A stretch of 64,000 nucleotides of DNA from Arthrobacter sp. ISL-95 (GCF_018613695.1 NZ_JAGGPR010000003.1:458372-522371); one strand, 5' to 3'. Numbered from the stretch's first letter, positions 26,126 to 34,722 are shown. Translations and numbers: made by a program. The notes: a model not told the origin generated them from the letters alone.

Positions 26126-26941
26126 TCACGTGACAGCCAAGAGGTGCACCATCTGCCCGGGCCTTGCTTGGCCAATCAGGTCCAAATCCTCGTTCCGGAC
26201 CACTGCGATCACCGGCGACTCGGCAGTATCTGGGTGGCCTGCCAGAGCGATAACCGGAAGGCCCGACGGCGGCAGCAGGACCGAGCCTGATACCAGCGTC
26301 TGAGGCTGGCGTGCTTCACCGGCGGCATCCCCGGAAGCAACGGCAGCGTCAAGCGGCCGGCCGGCCAGCCGCGCCCCTGCCCGATCCGACTCCGGCGAGA
26401 GAATCCAGGGTTCACTGGTCAACCGAAGCCATGTACCGGCGTCGTAATTCTGTGCCTGAGGGCCGCGTGAAACCCTGACAACCACAGGACGTTCCGGGTC
26501 CAATGCGCGCCGGGCAGGGTGGTTCACCTCCGGGAACGCGTGGCCCTGCGGGCGACCAAACGTCAGAGCCGCACCAGCGCGCAGCGACTCTCCATGCGCC
26601 GTCTCTCCTTGTGCCGAGATTCCGCCTTGGACCCCAAGGTAATAGCGGAGACCAAACAGTGCACGGCCCAACTCTAGAATTGCGCCGGGAGGGACCCGAA
26701 CCGCTTTGTTCAGTGGTAGTTCCCTGCCGTTAAGTGTCACCATACCCTCGGCACCGGTGACCGCCAGGGCCGACCCCGTCACGAACCGCAGCTTCAGCCC
26801 ACCCAGCATCACCTCTAGTCCGGCTGCAGAGTCCGGGTTACCCAGAAGGATATTTGCCAGGTGCATGGACGCACGGTCCAGCACTTGCTCAGGATCGAGC
26901 ACCATGGTGCCCGATCCCGGTTCCACCACTACCGCGCCCAC
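26126..26941 (-). CDS. pxpC: 5-oxoprolinase subunit C-like protein (PxpC/KipA) with shortened N-terminus
   Basis: A 271-residue member of the biotin-dependent carboxylase-like/PxpC family: LANILLGNPDSAAGLEVML, LGRALFGLRYYLGVQGGI, RVSRGPQAQNYD and SGSVLLPPSGLPVIALAGHP match. The N-terminus reads EPGSGTMVLDPEQVLDRASMHLAN and lacks the usual TVQDxGRxGY stretch of about 15 residues, so activity is doubtful. GTG 26941 starts 4 nt after pxpA. pxpB, which normally lies between or beside these genes, is absent here and elsewhere in the window. Confidence 0.75.
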   Translation of the reverse strand: MGAVVVEPGSGTMVLDPEQVLDRASMHLANILLGNPDSAAGLEVMLGGLKLRFVTGSALAVTGAEGMVTLNGRELPLNKAVRVPPGAILELGRALFGLRYYLGVQGGISAQGETAHGESLRAGAALTFGRPQGHAFPEVNHPARRALDPERPVVVRVSRGPQAQNYDAGTWLRLTSEPWILSPESDRAGARLAGRPLDAAVASGDAAGEARQPQTLVSGSVLLPPSGLPVIALAGHPDTAESPVIAVVRNEDLDLIGQARPGQMVHLLAVT

Positions 26942-26945
26942 CGGC

Positions 26946-27695
26946 TTAGGCGAACGCTTCGATCTCGACGCCGGCCTTTTCCAGGCCCTCCCGAACCGCA
27001 GCAGCCATGTTCACCGCGCCGGGGGTATCGCCGTGGATGCACAGCGAATCGGCCTCCACTGGCACAACGGTTCCGTCAATGGCCAGTACTTCCTTGCGCG
27101 TTGCGAGACGCACGGCTTGGGCCACGACAGCTTCGGGGTCGTGCAGCACGGAGCCTTCCTGAGTGCGGGGTACCAGCGTCCCGTCCGGCAGGTAGGCCCG
27201 GTCCACGAACGCTTCGCGGAAGACGGGGTGCCCGGATTCCTCAGCGAGGGTCAACCACGCTGAGCCTGGCAAGCCCAGGACCGGCAGGCCCGGATCGTAG
27301 GCGTGGACGGCCGCAACCACGGCTTCGGCCTGCTCAGCGTCGCGGACGATCCTGTTGTACAGCGCGCCATGGGGCTTCACGTAATCCACGGAAGCCCCCA
27401 CGGCGTGGGCCATTCCGTCAAGGGCGCCAAGTTGGTAGAGGACGTCCCCGAACAATTCGTCAAAGGTCATGTCCAGGGAACGCCGGCCGAAGCCCGCCAG
27501 GTCCCTGTAGCCGACATGGGCTCCCACTCGGACATCCAGTTCGAACGCTGCACGGCAGCTGTCCAGCATGGTGAGGGGATCACCGGCATGGAAGCCGCAA
27601 GCCACGTTGGCGCTGCTCACGATGCGGAACATCGAGGCGTCGTCTCCCATGGTCCAGGAGCCGAAAGACTCCCCGAGGTCAGCGTTCAGATCCAC
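26946..27695 (-). CDS. pxpA: LamB/YcsF family protein, 5-oxoprolinase subunit A
   Basis: A 249-residue PxpA that, with PxpB and PxpC, cleaves 5-oxoproline with ATP to glutamate. It has MDLNADLGESFGSW at the start, SSANVACGFHAGDP, VGAHVGYRDLAGFGRR, YVKPHGALYN and CIHGDTPGAV, all signature segments. GTG 27695 overlaps the end of the upstream gene by 17 nt. The pathway looks incomplete at this locus (see pxpC). Confidence 0.88.
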   Translation of the reverse strand: MDLNADLGESFGSWTMGDDASMFRIVSSANVACGFHAGDPLTMLDSCRAAFELDVRVGAHVGYRDLAGFGRRSLDMTFDELFGDVLYQLGALDGMAHAVGASVDYVKPHGALYNRIVRDAEQAEAVVAAVHAYDPGLPVLGLPGSAWLTLAEESGHPVFREAFVDRAYLPDGTLVPRTQEGSVLHDPEAVVAQAVRLATRKEVLAIDGTVVPVEADSLCIHGDTPGAVNMAAAVREGLEKAGVEIEAFA

Positions 27696-28497
27696 TGCTA
27701 CCGCCTTCCAGCGTTGTGTTGTTCAAGATGACCTTGGGCGCGTTGGGGAGCAGCTCGCCAGGGACAGTGTCCGGGAGCGGGCCGAAGGCTTCCTTGGCGG
27801 TGGACACCACGGCACGGCCCATCATGAGGTTGCCTGCACCACCTACCACCGCGCCTACGCCAAACGGCAGGGCGCGTCCGAGGAACGCGGTACCTTGCCG
27901 TTTCAGGAGGTTCTTCAGGAATGCACGCTGGATGGAGTCCCGGATGACGCCGAATCCGCTTCCGGGAATCTTTTTGGTAAGCGTCCGGCCCCACGCATTG
28001 GTCACGCCTTTGCCGCGTCCCAGCGATTGCCCGCTGAGGGCGCCCAGCATGGACGTGCCCTCTTCTCCCAGCATGATAGCCATGACCATGGTTTGCGCAC
28101 GCTCGGGATCGGTCAACCGGATGCCGTGCAACTCCGCCAGCGACGACGCATAGAGCGCAGTGGTCTCCAGGAAGCCCACTGTTGCGAGCGCTGATAGTCC
28201 CAGCGACGCCGCGGTTCCAATACCAGGCACGACGGCGGTAGCGCCTACCGCTGCGCCCCCGCCGGAGATGGCCAGCAGGTAATGGCGTTCCAGTTTGGCG
28301 GCAAGCTGCGCCGGTGAATCATTGGGGTGCCGGCGTTGGAGCCGGCGGAGGTTTGCCAGGACCAGGGGCCGTTGGACTTCCACAGCCTTCAACAGCACAT
28401 TGTGCACTCCGGGCTTGGCGTTGCCTTGGGCGTCAAACACTGCGCTGTGGGCTGTTTCCTGGGCGATCTTCACCGCCGGGTTGGGGCGCTTGGGCAT
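27679..28497 (-). CDS. Conserved hypothetical protein with glycine-rich hydrophobic segments
   Basis: A 272-residue protein. Two hydrophobic glycine-rich stretches (LAISGGGAAVGATAVVPGIG at about 77-96 and GRALPFGVGAVVGGAGNLM at about 215-233) flank a more polar helical middle. The pattern recalls EcsC- and DUF697-type membrane-associated proteins, but I cannot assign it. ATG 28497 is chosen because AAGGAG lies 8 nt upstream; a GTG at 28503 is too close to that site. Heads the pxpA-pxpC unit. Confidence 0.6.
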   Translation of the reverse strand: MPKRPNPAVKIAQETAHSAVFDAQGNAKPGVHNVLLKAVEVQRPLVLANLRRLQRRHPNDSPAQLAAKLERHYLLAISGGGAAVGATAVVPGIGTAASLGLSALATVGFLETTALYASSLAELHGIRLTDPERAQTMVMAIMLGEEGTSMLGALSGQSLGRGKGVTNAWGRTLTKKIPGSGFGVIRDSIQRAFLKNLLKRQGTAFLGRALPFGVGAVVGGAGNLMMGRAVVSTAKEAFGPLPDTVPGELLPNAPKVILNNTTLEGGSSGSER

Positions 28498-28697
28498 CTT
28501 CACCTCTCCTTGGCAGTTAGTCGTTTCACGGGGAACTGCTGACTTCAGCCTATGCCACGCCCCCGCCTTGCAAGACCCGGTGGAGGCCGTAGGTGGACAG
28601 TATTCCGCGGAGAGCGGACCGGCGCATCAGCCAAACTCCGGCGTAAACTGGGATGCACTCACGGAAGCAGTCCAAGCAAGGACAGGGAGAATCCGTT

Positions 28698-28865
28698 ATG
28701 AATGCCTCGGACAAGAACAACGACGCCGTCCGGCACCACGCTGACGCCCCGGCGGAAGGTGAAACTGAAGGCTGGGTTCCGCACGATACCGGTTTGCACA
28801 GCCAGGACCCTGCAGAAGGTGCGGACATCGACGACGACGACGCGCCGCCGTCGAGCGCCTCTTAA
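28698..28865 (+). CDS. Small acidic hypothetical protein
   Basis: A 55-residue, strongly acidic protein (MNASDKNNDAVRHHADAP ... ADIDDDDAPPSSAS) with no hydrophobic segment. AGGGAGA lies 7 nt before ATG 28698, and the stop is followed by a hairpin. It should be soluble and disordered. I do not recognise a family. Confidence 0.55.
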   Translation: MNASDKNNDAVRHHADAPAEGETEGWVPHDTGLHSQDPAEGADIDDDDAPPSSAS

Positions 28866-28876
28866 CTGACGTTCCT

Positions 28877-28893
28877 CCCGAACTTGGTTCGGG
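28877..28893. terminator. Small hairpin after the acidic-protein gene
   Basis: CCCGAAC (28877-28883) and GTTCGGG (28887-28893) form a 7-bp stem with a 3-nt loop, 11 nt after the stop codon. There is no T-run, so termination is only likely. Confidence 0.4.
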
Positions 28894-28956
28894 TCGCCCG
28901 GGCGCCAACCACAGCACGCCTTCCACTGCATCAAAACACAGGCTTAGGCTAGGGGG

Positions 28957-30273
28957 ATGGCCTCGCTGAGAGCGCTGCGTCCCTTTGCACACCGGGAATT
29001 CCGGGTGCTGATTTCAGCGCTGTCCATTTCCATTTTTGGCTCGGGCATGTGGGCTGTGGCGATGGTTTATGAGGTGATCCACCTGGGTGGCGGCCCTCTG
29101 GAACTGTCCTTGGTTGCCACAGCAGCCAGCATCGGTTTGGTGGGCTTCGTGCTGGCGGGCGGCATAGCGGCCGATCGGTTCCCGCAGCGGCTCCTGATCA
29201 TCGCGGTGGAAGGCGCCAATCTGGCCGTCATTGCCACCATCACAGCGCTTGCCATGTTCGACGTCCTTCAGCTGTGGCACTTGGCCGTGGGTGCCTTCGT
29301 TATAGGCGTGGGCCAGGCATTCTTCTTCCCCGCGTATTCAGCCATGCTTCCGCGCATCCTGCCCGCTGACGACCTACTGGCTGCCAACGGATTAGAAGGA
29401 ACAGTGCGGCCGGTCTTACAGCAGGCGGCCGGGCCGGCGATCGCGGGGATCCTGGTGGCAGTGCTATCCCCGGCTCACGCCGTGGCTGGTGTGGCCGTTT
29501 GCCACTTGCTGGCGTTTGGGATTGTGAACCTCCTGAGCCGTCAGGAGCCCGGCGATCCGGGCTTGGGCGGAGCTGGTCCGGACACAGCTGCAACTGGCAA
29601 GTCCTCCCTCTTTAAGGACCTTCGGGAAGGATTCAGCTACACCATCCGCACGCCATGGCTTCTGTGGACCCTGATCTGGGCCTGCCTGTCCGTGCTTTTC
29701 CTGATCGGCCCTATCGAGGTCCTGCTGCCGTTCGTCGTCCGCGATCAATTGGGCGGCGACTCGAGGACGTTCGGATTTCTGCTGGCAGTCATGGGAGTTG
29801 GCAGTGCCGCCGCTGCGCTGGCCACGGCAACGGTCCGCCTCCCCCGGCGCTACCTGACCGTGATGGTGGTGACGTGGGGGCTTGGCAGCCTGCCGGTAGC
29901 TGCGATCGGATTCATGGACAACTTCTGGGTGCTCGGTGCCGCCATGCTGATCTTTGGTGCCACCGAGGGAGTTGGCATGGTCATCTGGGGGACGCTGCTG
30001 CAACGGCGGGTGCCACGGCATTTGCTGGGCCGTATTTCCAGTCTGGACTTCTTCGTTTCCCTGGCCTTGATGCCGGTATCCATGGCTCTTGCCGGTCCTG
30101 TGGCCCAGGTGGTTCCCCTCTGGCTCATCTTCTTCATTGCCGGTTTGGTGTGCCCCATCATGGCCTTCGTGGCACTCTTCGCAGCACGCATGATGACCGA
30201 CGAGATTGAGAACCCCCTGACATCCAACGCCACGGACTCGGATGCTGCAGACACGCAGCCGGACTCTGTGTAG
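28957..30273 (+). CDS. MFS exporter (MFS_3/EntS-like)
   Basis: A 438-residue major facilitator with twelve helices: FRVLISALSISIFGSGMW, GGIAADRFPQRLLIIAVEG (motif A) and PAYSAMLPRILPADDLLAANG are typical of the MFS_3 group that includes the enterobactin exporter EntS. -10 TAGGCT is 6 nt before ATG 28957 (leaderless). Acidic C-terminal tail. The exported compound is unknown. Confidence 0.83.
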   Translation: MASLRALRPFAHREFRVLISALSISIFGSGMWAVAMVYEVIHLGGGPLELSLVATAASIGLVGFVLAGGIAADRFPQRLLIIAVEGANLAVIATITALAMFDVLQLWHLAVGAFVIGVGQAFFFPAYSAMLPRILPADDLLAANGLEGTVRPVLQQAAGPAIAGILVAVLSPAHAVAGVAVCHLLAFGIVNLLSRQEPGDPGLGGAGPDTAATGKSSLFKDLREGFSYTIRTPWLLWTLIWACLSVLFLIGPIEVLLPFVVRDQLGGDSRTFGFLLAVMGVGSAAAALATATVRLPRRYLTVMVVTWGLGSLPVAAIGFMDNFWVLGAAMLIFGATEGVGMVIWGTLLQRRVPRHLLGRISSLDFFVSLALMPVSMALAGPVAQVVPLWLIFFIAGLVCPIMAFVALFAARMMTDEIENPLTSNATDSDAADTQPDSV

Positions 30274-30302
30274 CGTGTGCACTATCTCAGGAAGGATTCC
30301 CC

Positions 30303-30710
30303 ATGGCCTCCGGCAGCAAAGACGATCCTTGGCGGCTCACCACTCCCCCGGGCTCGTCGGACTACATCATGTACACGGATGAAACCACGGATCCCCTGGC
30401 CATTGTTTGCCAGGTTGGATCCACCAAACTGCTGTACCAACGGCGGGCTATCGAGGACCTGCACGCATGGCTCGCTACACAGGGCGATTGGGTACCCTTG
30501 GGGGCCGCCGACGAAGGCAAGGAGGCCGCCCCTGGGAGTGTGGAGGCCTGGGGCCGGAGCGAGGACAACCCAGTGGGCGGCTGGTACGGGCTCCGCAAGG
30601 GATACCGTGGCCGGTTCGGGATGTACATGCCGCCGCTGCTCGAAGCCCTCGGCCTGGCTGAGCTCACCCACGAGAAGCGGAACAACAGCATGCGGGCGAT
30701 CACGAACTAA
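30303..30710 (+). CDS. Conserved hypothetical protein
   Basis: A 135-residue soluble protein: DPWRLTTPPGSSDYIMYTDE, VGSTKLLYQRRAIEDLHAWL, VEAWGRSEDNPVGGWYGLRKG. GGAAGGA precedes ATG 30303. Probably co-transcribed with the MFS gene 29 nt upstream. The stop codon overlaps the stop of the convergent glutaminase remnant by 2 nt. I do not recognise its function. Confidence 0.65.
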   Translation: MASGSKDDPWRLTTPPGSSDYIMYTDETTDPLAIVCQVGSTKLLYQRRAIEDLHAWLATQGDWVPLGAADEGKEAAPGSVEAWGRSEDNPVGGWYGLRKGYRGRFGMYMPPLLEALGLAELTHEKRNNSMRAITN

Positions 30711-31477
30711 GGGGCACGCGGCGGATGCGCTTGGGACGCGAAGATGTTCAAGCCCAGGACCCGGGATAGATACGCGGTGGCCTGTTGCCCGCGGACGCTA
30801 TTGCCTGCGGGGTCGAGCCGCGGTGAGAAGGCCGCGATTCCTGCCTTGCCGGGCGAGACCGTGAGCAGCCCGCCGGACACCCCGGATTTGCCCGGGAGCC
30901 CGATCTCAAACAGCCACTCCCCGGACCTTTCGTACAGCCCGTTGGCCGCGAGGATCGCAAGGGTGTCACGGCATACTTCTGCTGAAACCACCCGCTCGCC
31001 AGTCACCGGGTTGGCCCCACCGTCGGCGAGCGTGGCGCCCATGACGGCGAGGTCGCGGGCGCTGGCACGCAGTGAGCATTGTTTGGTGTAGAAGTCCACT
31101 ACGTCCAGCGGATCGTGCCCGATCCTGCCGTAGCTTTCCATGAGCCGGGCAATGGCGCGGTTCCGGGTATTGGTAGCGGCCTCGGACACGTAGACGTCCT
31201 CGTCCAGCACCAGGTCACGGCCTGCGAAAGCTGACAGCCCCGCGTGAATGCCCTTCCACTGCTCGTCCAGGGTTGCGCCAGGCATGAGGGCAGTGGTGGC
31301 CAGCGCACCGGCGTTGACCATGGGATTCATGGGGTGACCGTCATTGAGTTCCATGGCGATCACGGAGTCGAAGGCCAAACCCGTGTTGTTCACGCCCACC
31401 AAGCCAGCCACGGCAGCATGCCCCAATTCCTCGCACACCAGGGCGTACACGAAGGCTTTGGAGATGGACTGGATGGA
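30707..31477 (-). pseudogene. Glutaminase, 5'-truncated
   Basis: The frame encodes the C-terminal about four-fifths of a serine-dependent beta-lactamase-like glutaminase: SIQSISKAFVYALV (catalytic Ser-x-x-Lys), NPMVNAGALATTALM, SEAATNTRNRAIARLM and PGKSGVSGGLLTVSPGKAGI. The family is about 310 residues, and roughly the first 65 are missing. There is no ATG/GTG/TTG in frame upstream of the SxxK motif; the first usable start, GTG 31450, lies after it, and a TGA closes the frame inside the META gene. Any product would lack the catalytic Ser. Glutamine hydrolysis here is probably lost. Confidence 0.75.
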
Positions 31478-31497
31478 GCCGCCCGGACGCGACTCGG

Positions 31498-31878
31498 TTA
31501 CTTGCCGGGTGCGAGCGTCCCGATCTCATCCCCGCCTTGGCCGAACACGGCCAGCTCCCCGTTCTCCTGGATTTTGGCTGTCGAAGCATTTGAAAGCCAG
31601 GTATCAACGCCTTCGCAAGCCATTCGAGTGGATGCGAAACCTCCGAACGAGATGGTCTTGCCGTCCTCTTTCCAAGACCCCATGAGTCTGTTGCAGCCGT
31701 CAGTTCCTGTGGCATTGCCATCTGACTTGAGGTCCAGGGAAGGTTGCTTGGCGTCGCCTGCGTCACCCCATACGCCGACGAACGGACTGGTGCCACTTCC
31801 CGCGCAGCCTGCCATCACAATGGCTGCCATGGATGCCAGGTAAACAATGCGGAAGGTGCGGTGCCGGGTCTGCGCCAT
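31498..31878 (-). CDS. META-domain lipoprotein
   Basis: A 126-residue predicted lipoprotein. The signal peptide ends in the lipobox MAGC. The mature part is a META (HslJ-like) domain: FVGVWGD, LDLKSDGNATGTDGCNRLMG, ISFGGFASTRMAC. -10 TAGACT is 6 nt before ATG 31878 (leaderless). Its stop codon lies 20 nt before the surviving glutaminase homology, so this gene marks the breakpoint of the glutaminase truncation. Confidence 0.8.
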   Translation of the reverse strand: MAQTRHRTFRIVYLASMAAIVMAGCAGSGTSPFVGVWGDAGDAKQPSLDLKSDGNATGTDGCNRLMGSWKEDGKTISFGGFASTRMACEGVDTWLSNASTAKIQENGELAVFGQGGDEIGTLAPGK

Positions 31879-32279
31879 GCGGTCAGTCTAGGTTTACGCA
31901 CTTCGGCCGTCTACCGGATCGTGCGGTCGGTCGCGACTCAGACGACCGACCGCACTAGCCCGGTTTCCGCAGTGATGGCGCCCCGGGCGGGCCCCAGAAC
32001 CCGCCACACCCATCACTGCTAACTCCGTCGACAAACCGCAACGCGGCCGAAAAGGGCAACGGCGCAGTACGCGGTTCAACGACTTGGGCATTGGATATGT
32101 GCTCTGACCTGCGGAAACGTGACGCGGACTCAGAGAATAAATTCTCCCTGATGTTTCTGTCCGGATAAAACGGGAAGTCCCCTGAAAGAAGCACGCTGAA
32201 TCGCCGACACTTTTTTGCCTTCCGGAGCACTCATAAGCAGTAGGAAAAATGAGCAACTGACGCCCCGCAGGAGCAAAAT
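31879..32279. other. Intergenic region with strong secondary structure
   Basis: 401 bases between the divergent META and small membrane-protein genes with no convincing ORF. It holds two large hairpins (31921-31955 and 31969-32019), a short palindrome GAGAAT-AA-ATTCTC at 32133-32146, and a T-run at about 32209. The rightmost part carries the AGGAG ribosome-binding site of the gene at 32280. A small RNA or long structured leader is possible. Confidence 0.5.
31921..32019. other. Two adjacent hairpins, possible structured RNA
   Basis: First: GTGCGGTCGGTCG (31921-31933) and its exact reverse complement (31943-31955), 13-bp stem, 9-nt loop. Second: GCAGTGATGG (31969-31978) and CCATCACTGC (32010-32019), enclosing an inner stem GGCGGG/CCCGCC (31986-31991/32000-32005). 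No gene ends next to them, so simple terminators are unlikely. Confidence 0.5.
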
Positions 32280-32567
32280 ATGAAATTATCCCAAGGTCCG
32301 GCCTTTGCAAGCGCCGTGTCGCTCACGAGTGCTCCGGACATCCATCTTCTGTTCATGATGGGCCTGGTCTTCGTTGCAGGCATCGCCGGGATGGGCACCG
32401 TTGGCCTGCTCCTGCTGCTCGCACCACTGGCCATGTTGTTCATGGCACGCACCAAGCCCCGTCAGGTCGCCACCGTTTCCGCTGGCCCAGCCGGAGAGCC
32501 CGACGGCGGTGCGGCACCACCGCCGTCGTCACTCAACGGCGGCGACCAAGCATCCCAGTTGAACTAG
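32280..32567 (+). CDS. Small membrane protein, hypothetical
   Basis: A 95-residue protein with one or two hydrophobic helices (IHLLFMMGLVFVAGIAGMGT and VGLLLLLAPLAMLFMA, about 21-56) and a polar Pro/Gly/Ser tail. AGGAG lies 6 nt before ATG 32280. Convergent with the GAF-ANTAR gene, 3 nt between stops. Family not recognised. Confidence 0.6.
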   Translation: MKLSQGPAFASAVSLTSAPDIHLLFMMGLVFVAGIAGMGTVGLLLLLAPLAMLFMARTKPRQVATVSAGPAGEPDGGAAPPPSSLNGGDQASQLN

Positions 32568-32570
32568 CTA

Positions 32571-33308
32571 CTAGTCCTCAAAGCGCAGTTGGTTGTCACT
32601 GCTGCCGCTGAGGTTGGCGATGATTTCCGACGCAACGGCATGCAGCTTTTGGTTGCGATGGCTTGAGGCCTTGGTCAGTACGCTGAACGCCTCGTCCTGG
32701 CTGCAACGGTTCTGGGCCATGATCACCCCGCAAGCGAGGTCAATAACAGTCCTGGAGGACATCGCCGTCTTGAGGTCGGCGTTGAGCTGTTCCACGGTTT
32801 CTACCCTGATGGCCAGACGCAATGTACTACCCGCGACGTCCGCGAAAGCGGCAGCTTCAGCAATGACAGTGTCCGTGAAGGTCCCCGCCGTGGGTGCGAA
32901 GAAGTTGATGACCGCTTGAGATGTCTCTCCCAGGTCCATGGGCACACCCAGGGCACTGTGGACGCCCTCGGCCGCCAAGGCCCTGCTGTAAAGCGGCCAG
33001 TTGGTGTCGGTGGCAACGTCGGCCAGGAGCACCGGACGCCCGAGGTCCAAGGCTTCCAAACAGGGGCCCTGCCGAAGTTCCTGTTCAATTTTGTCCAAAT
33101 GCACGGCCCTTTCGCTGCTGCCCGCAACAGTGGAGGTCCGTTTGCGCCGGCGTAACGTCAGGGCGCAGTCAATGTTTTCACCGGCTGCCTTGCTCATCGC
33201 ATCGCGAGCGAAGCCGGTCACTCCGTTCAGGATTCCGTGGATGTCGGCGCTGCCGACCACCAGCTCGTGCAGGCTTCTGATGTGTTCAGCACTTCCGGTG
33301 GGTTCCAT
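32571..33308 (-). CDS. GAF-ANTAR RNA-binding regulator
   Basis: A 245-residue protein with an N-terminal GAF sensor (about 20-165: GPCLEALDLGRPVLLADV, HSALGVPMDLG) and a C-terminal ANTAR three-helix domain (about 180-235: SRTVIDLACGVIMAQNRCSQDEAF). ANTAR proteins bind paired hexanucleotide-loop hairpins in leader RNAs and prevent termination. -10 TACGAT is 7 nt before ATG 33308. Signal and RNA targets unknown; the structured region at 31.92-32.02 kb is nearby but its loops are not classic ANTAR targets. Confidence 0.83.
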   Translation of the reverse strand: MEPTGSAEHIRSLHELVVGSADIHGILNGVTGFARDAMSKAAGENIDCALTLRRRKRTSTVAGSSERAVHLDKIEQELRQGPCLEALDLGRPVLLADVATDTNWPLYSRALAAEGVHSALGVPMDLGETSQAVINFFAPTAGTFTDTVIAEAAAFADVAGSTLRLAIRVETVEQLNADLKTAMSSRTVIDLACGVIMAQNRCSQDEAFSVLTKASSHRNQKLHAVASEIIANLSGSSDNQLRFED

Positions 33309-33443
33309 GAGCCTAATCGTAGGAACACTTCGGCTTCCGGTCACCCATTGCCCCGTAAACAGAGCAGAAGGTACAGTTACACAGTAAGCAACCTGATCAA
33401 TTTACTCCGAGAGTGACCCGCCCCTTGCAACGGGATACTAGCC

Positions 33444-33653
33444 ATGGAAGATCCACGTAGAACAGCGCGAAAGCTCATACGGAGCCGGACCATCGATCTT
33501 GAAGACCTATGGATCAAGTATTGGGCGCACGGCGGAAATGCCCCGGTCTTCGAGTTGGACGCCTACGTTTTTGAGATCCAGGAACGGCACCCCTTCGAGC
33601 TGCGCATCCTGTCATGGGCGCTCGAAGATCTGGGCGTCGAAGCACCACTCTGA
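33444..33653 (+). CDS. Small conserved hypothetical protein
   Basis: A 69-residue protein: KLIRSRTIDLEDLWIKYWAHGGN, then ELDAYVFEIQERHPFELRIL and SWALEDLG. Mixed charge, mostly helical, no membrane segment. ATG 33444 has no good Shine-Dalgarno; a GATACT box lies close upstream. Composition and codon use look like a real gene of this genome. Function unknown. Confidence 0.55.
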   Translation: MEDPRRTARKLIRSRTIDLEDLWIKYWAHGGNAPVFELDAYVFEIQERHPFELRILSWALEDLGVEAPL

Positions 33654-33719
33654 GCGGGAAACGTCAATAGTTACGGCACGCCCCTACCCGCGCCCCCACA
33701 GTGTCGCTAGCCTTGGCCC

Positions 33720-34217
33720 ATGGAATCCGGATTGGAATCTTGGGGCGAATTCAATGTGGCGATCGCCGGCGCCGGAGCGGCGCTCGGAGGGCTGCTGATC
33801 GTGGCCTTGTCCGTGAATATCAAGCAAATCGCCGAGTCGCGTGGACTTGCAGCGCGCGCAGGGGCCTCCATCTCCGCACTCATCCTCGGCGTAGTCCTGT
33901 CCTGCGCGGCACTCATCCCGGGGCAGGAGCTTCGGGGTTTCGGCGTGGTGGTTCTGCTCGGAGCCCTCTCGGGCGGAGTGATCGCCGTCCTGGCCGCCCG
34001 CGCCATCCTTGGCGATGACACCCCGGGTCATCCGCATCGCTGGGATGCCCAACACATTGCCTCGTTCGTTTTTCCGCTGGTCATTTACGCACTGGGGGGC
34101 GTGCTCACTGTGCTGTCAGTTCCCGTGGGCCTGGTGGTTGTGGCATTCGGAACCATCATCGCGCTGATCGGCGCAGTGGTCTTTTCGTGGGTGGCGCTGG
34201 TAGAGATCCTGCGTTGA
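33720..34217 (+). CDS. Multi-pass membrane protein, hypothetical
   Basis: A 165-residue protein with about five hydrophobic helices (e.g. FNVAIAGAGAALGGLLIVAL, ISALILGVVLSCAALIPG, VVVLLGALSGGVIAVLAARA). -10 TAGCCT is 6 nt before ATG 33720 (leaderless). Followed by a hairpin terminator. Function unknown. Confidence 0.65.
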   Translation: MESGLESWGEFNVAIAGAGAALGGLLIVALSVNIKQIAESRGLAARAGASISALILGVVLSCAALIPGQELRGFGVVVLLGALSGGVIAVLAARAILGDDTPGHPHRWDAQHIASFVFPLVIYALGGVLTVLSVPVGLVVVAFGTIIALIGAVVFSWVALVEILR

Positions 34218-34228
34218 ACGAAACAGAA

Positions 34229-34265
34229 AGCGGACGACGGCGGAAACCTCCCGTCGTCGTCCGCT
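34229..34265. terminator. Bidirectional GC-rich hairpin
   Basis: AGCGGACGACG (34229-34239) pairs exactly with CGTCGTCCGCT (34255-34265). It lies between two convergent genes, 11 nt after one stop and 18 nt before the other, so it probably serves both. No T-run. Confidence 0.6.
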
Positions 34266-34283
34266 GACGCAGTGCGAGGTGTG

Positions 34284-34505
34284 TTATCCGGCCTTTCCGG
34301 ACAGCGCAACCAGCACGCCGGCGGCGGCGAAGAACTTGTTGCTCCCCAGATCGCGGACGGTTTTGATACCCAGGTCAGCGAGTAGTTCGTTGTGTTTGTC
34401 GGTAAGTCCGGCAAGGGCCGACGGCGGCGCCGCCAGGATTTCATCAAGGGTGGAGTTTTCGTAGGCTTTATCGAGTGCTTTGCCCAATTCAACAGAAACA
34501 GCCAA
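34284..34505 (-). CDS. Small hypothetical protein, HhH-like C-terminus
   Basis: A 73-residue protein if it starts at TTG 34505 (MAVSVELGKALDKAYENS). AAAGGA is 6 nt before that TTG. An ATG at 34520 would add five residues but lacks a ribosome-binding site. The segment LTDKHNELLADLGIKTVRDLGSN resembles a helix-hairpin-helix module (ELLADLGIKTVRDL). Soluble; function unknown. Confidence 0.55.
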   Translation of the reverse strand: MAVSVELGKALDKAYENSTLDEILAAPPSALAGLTDKHNELLADLGIKTVRDLGSNKFFAAAGVLVALSGKAG

Positions 34506-34722
34506 GGCATTTCCTTTCATCGATGCGGAACAATTGCAAACGTGCTGTAGAACACTAACCCTTTTTACTAAGCAACCTGCCAATTGAGGATTTCCATCCT
34601 ATTGACGATCCGGGCCACATAACGATCAAGATAGCCCACAATGACGCGCTTTTGGACCCTCGCACGCGAAGGAATTACATATTCTCCGCAATCGCCATGG
34701 CGGCGACCCCGCGTGGCGCATC

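Noticed and set aside
28941..28956. DtxR-like box before the MFS exporter
   Set aside because: Only TTAGGCTAG resembles the consensus; TAGGCT at exactly 6 nt before ATG is better explained as a leaderless -10 box.
32133..32146. GAGAAT-AA-ATTCTC palindrome as a transcription-factor site
   Set aside because: Short, isolated, and not placed relative to any clear promoter.
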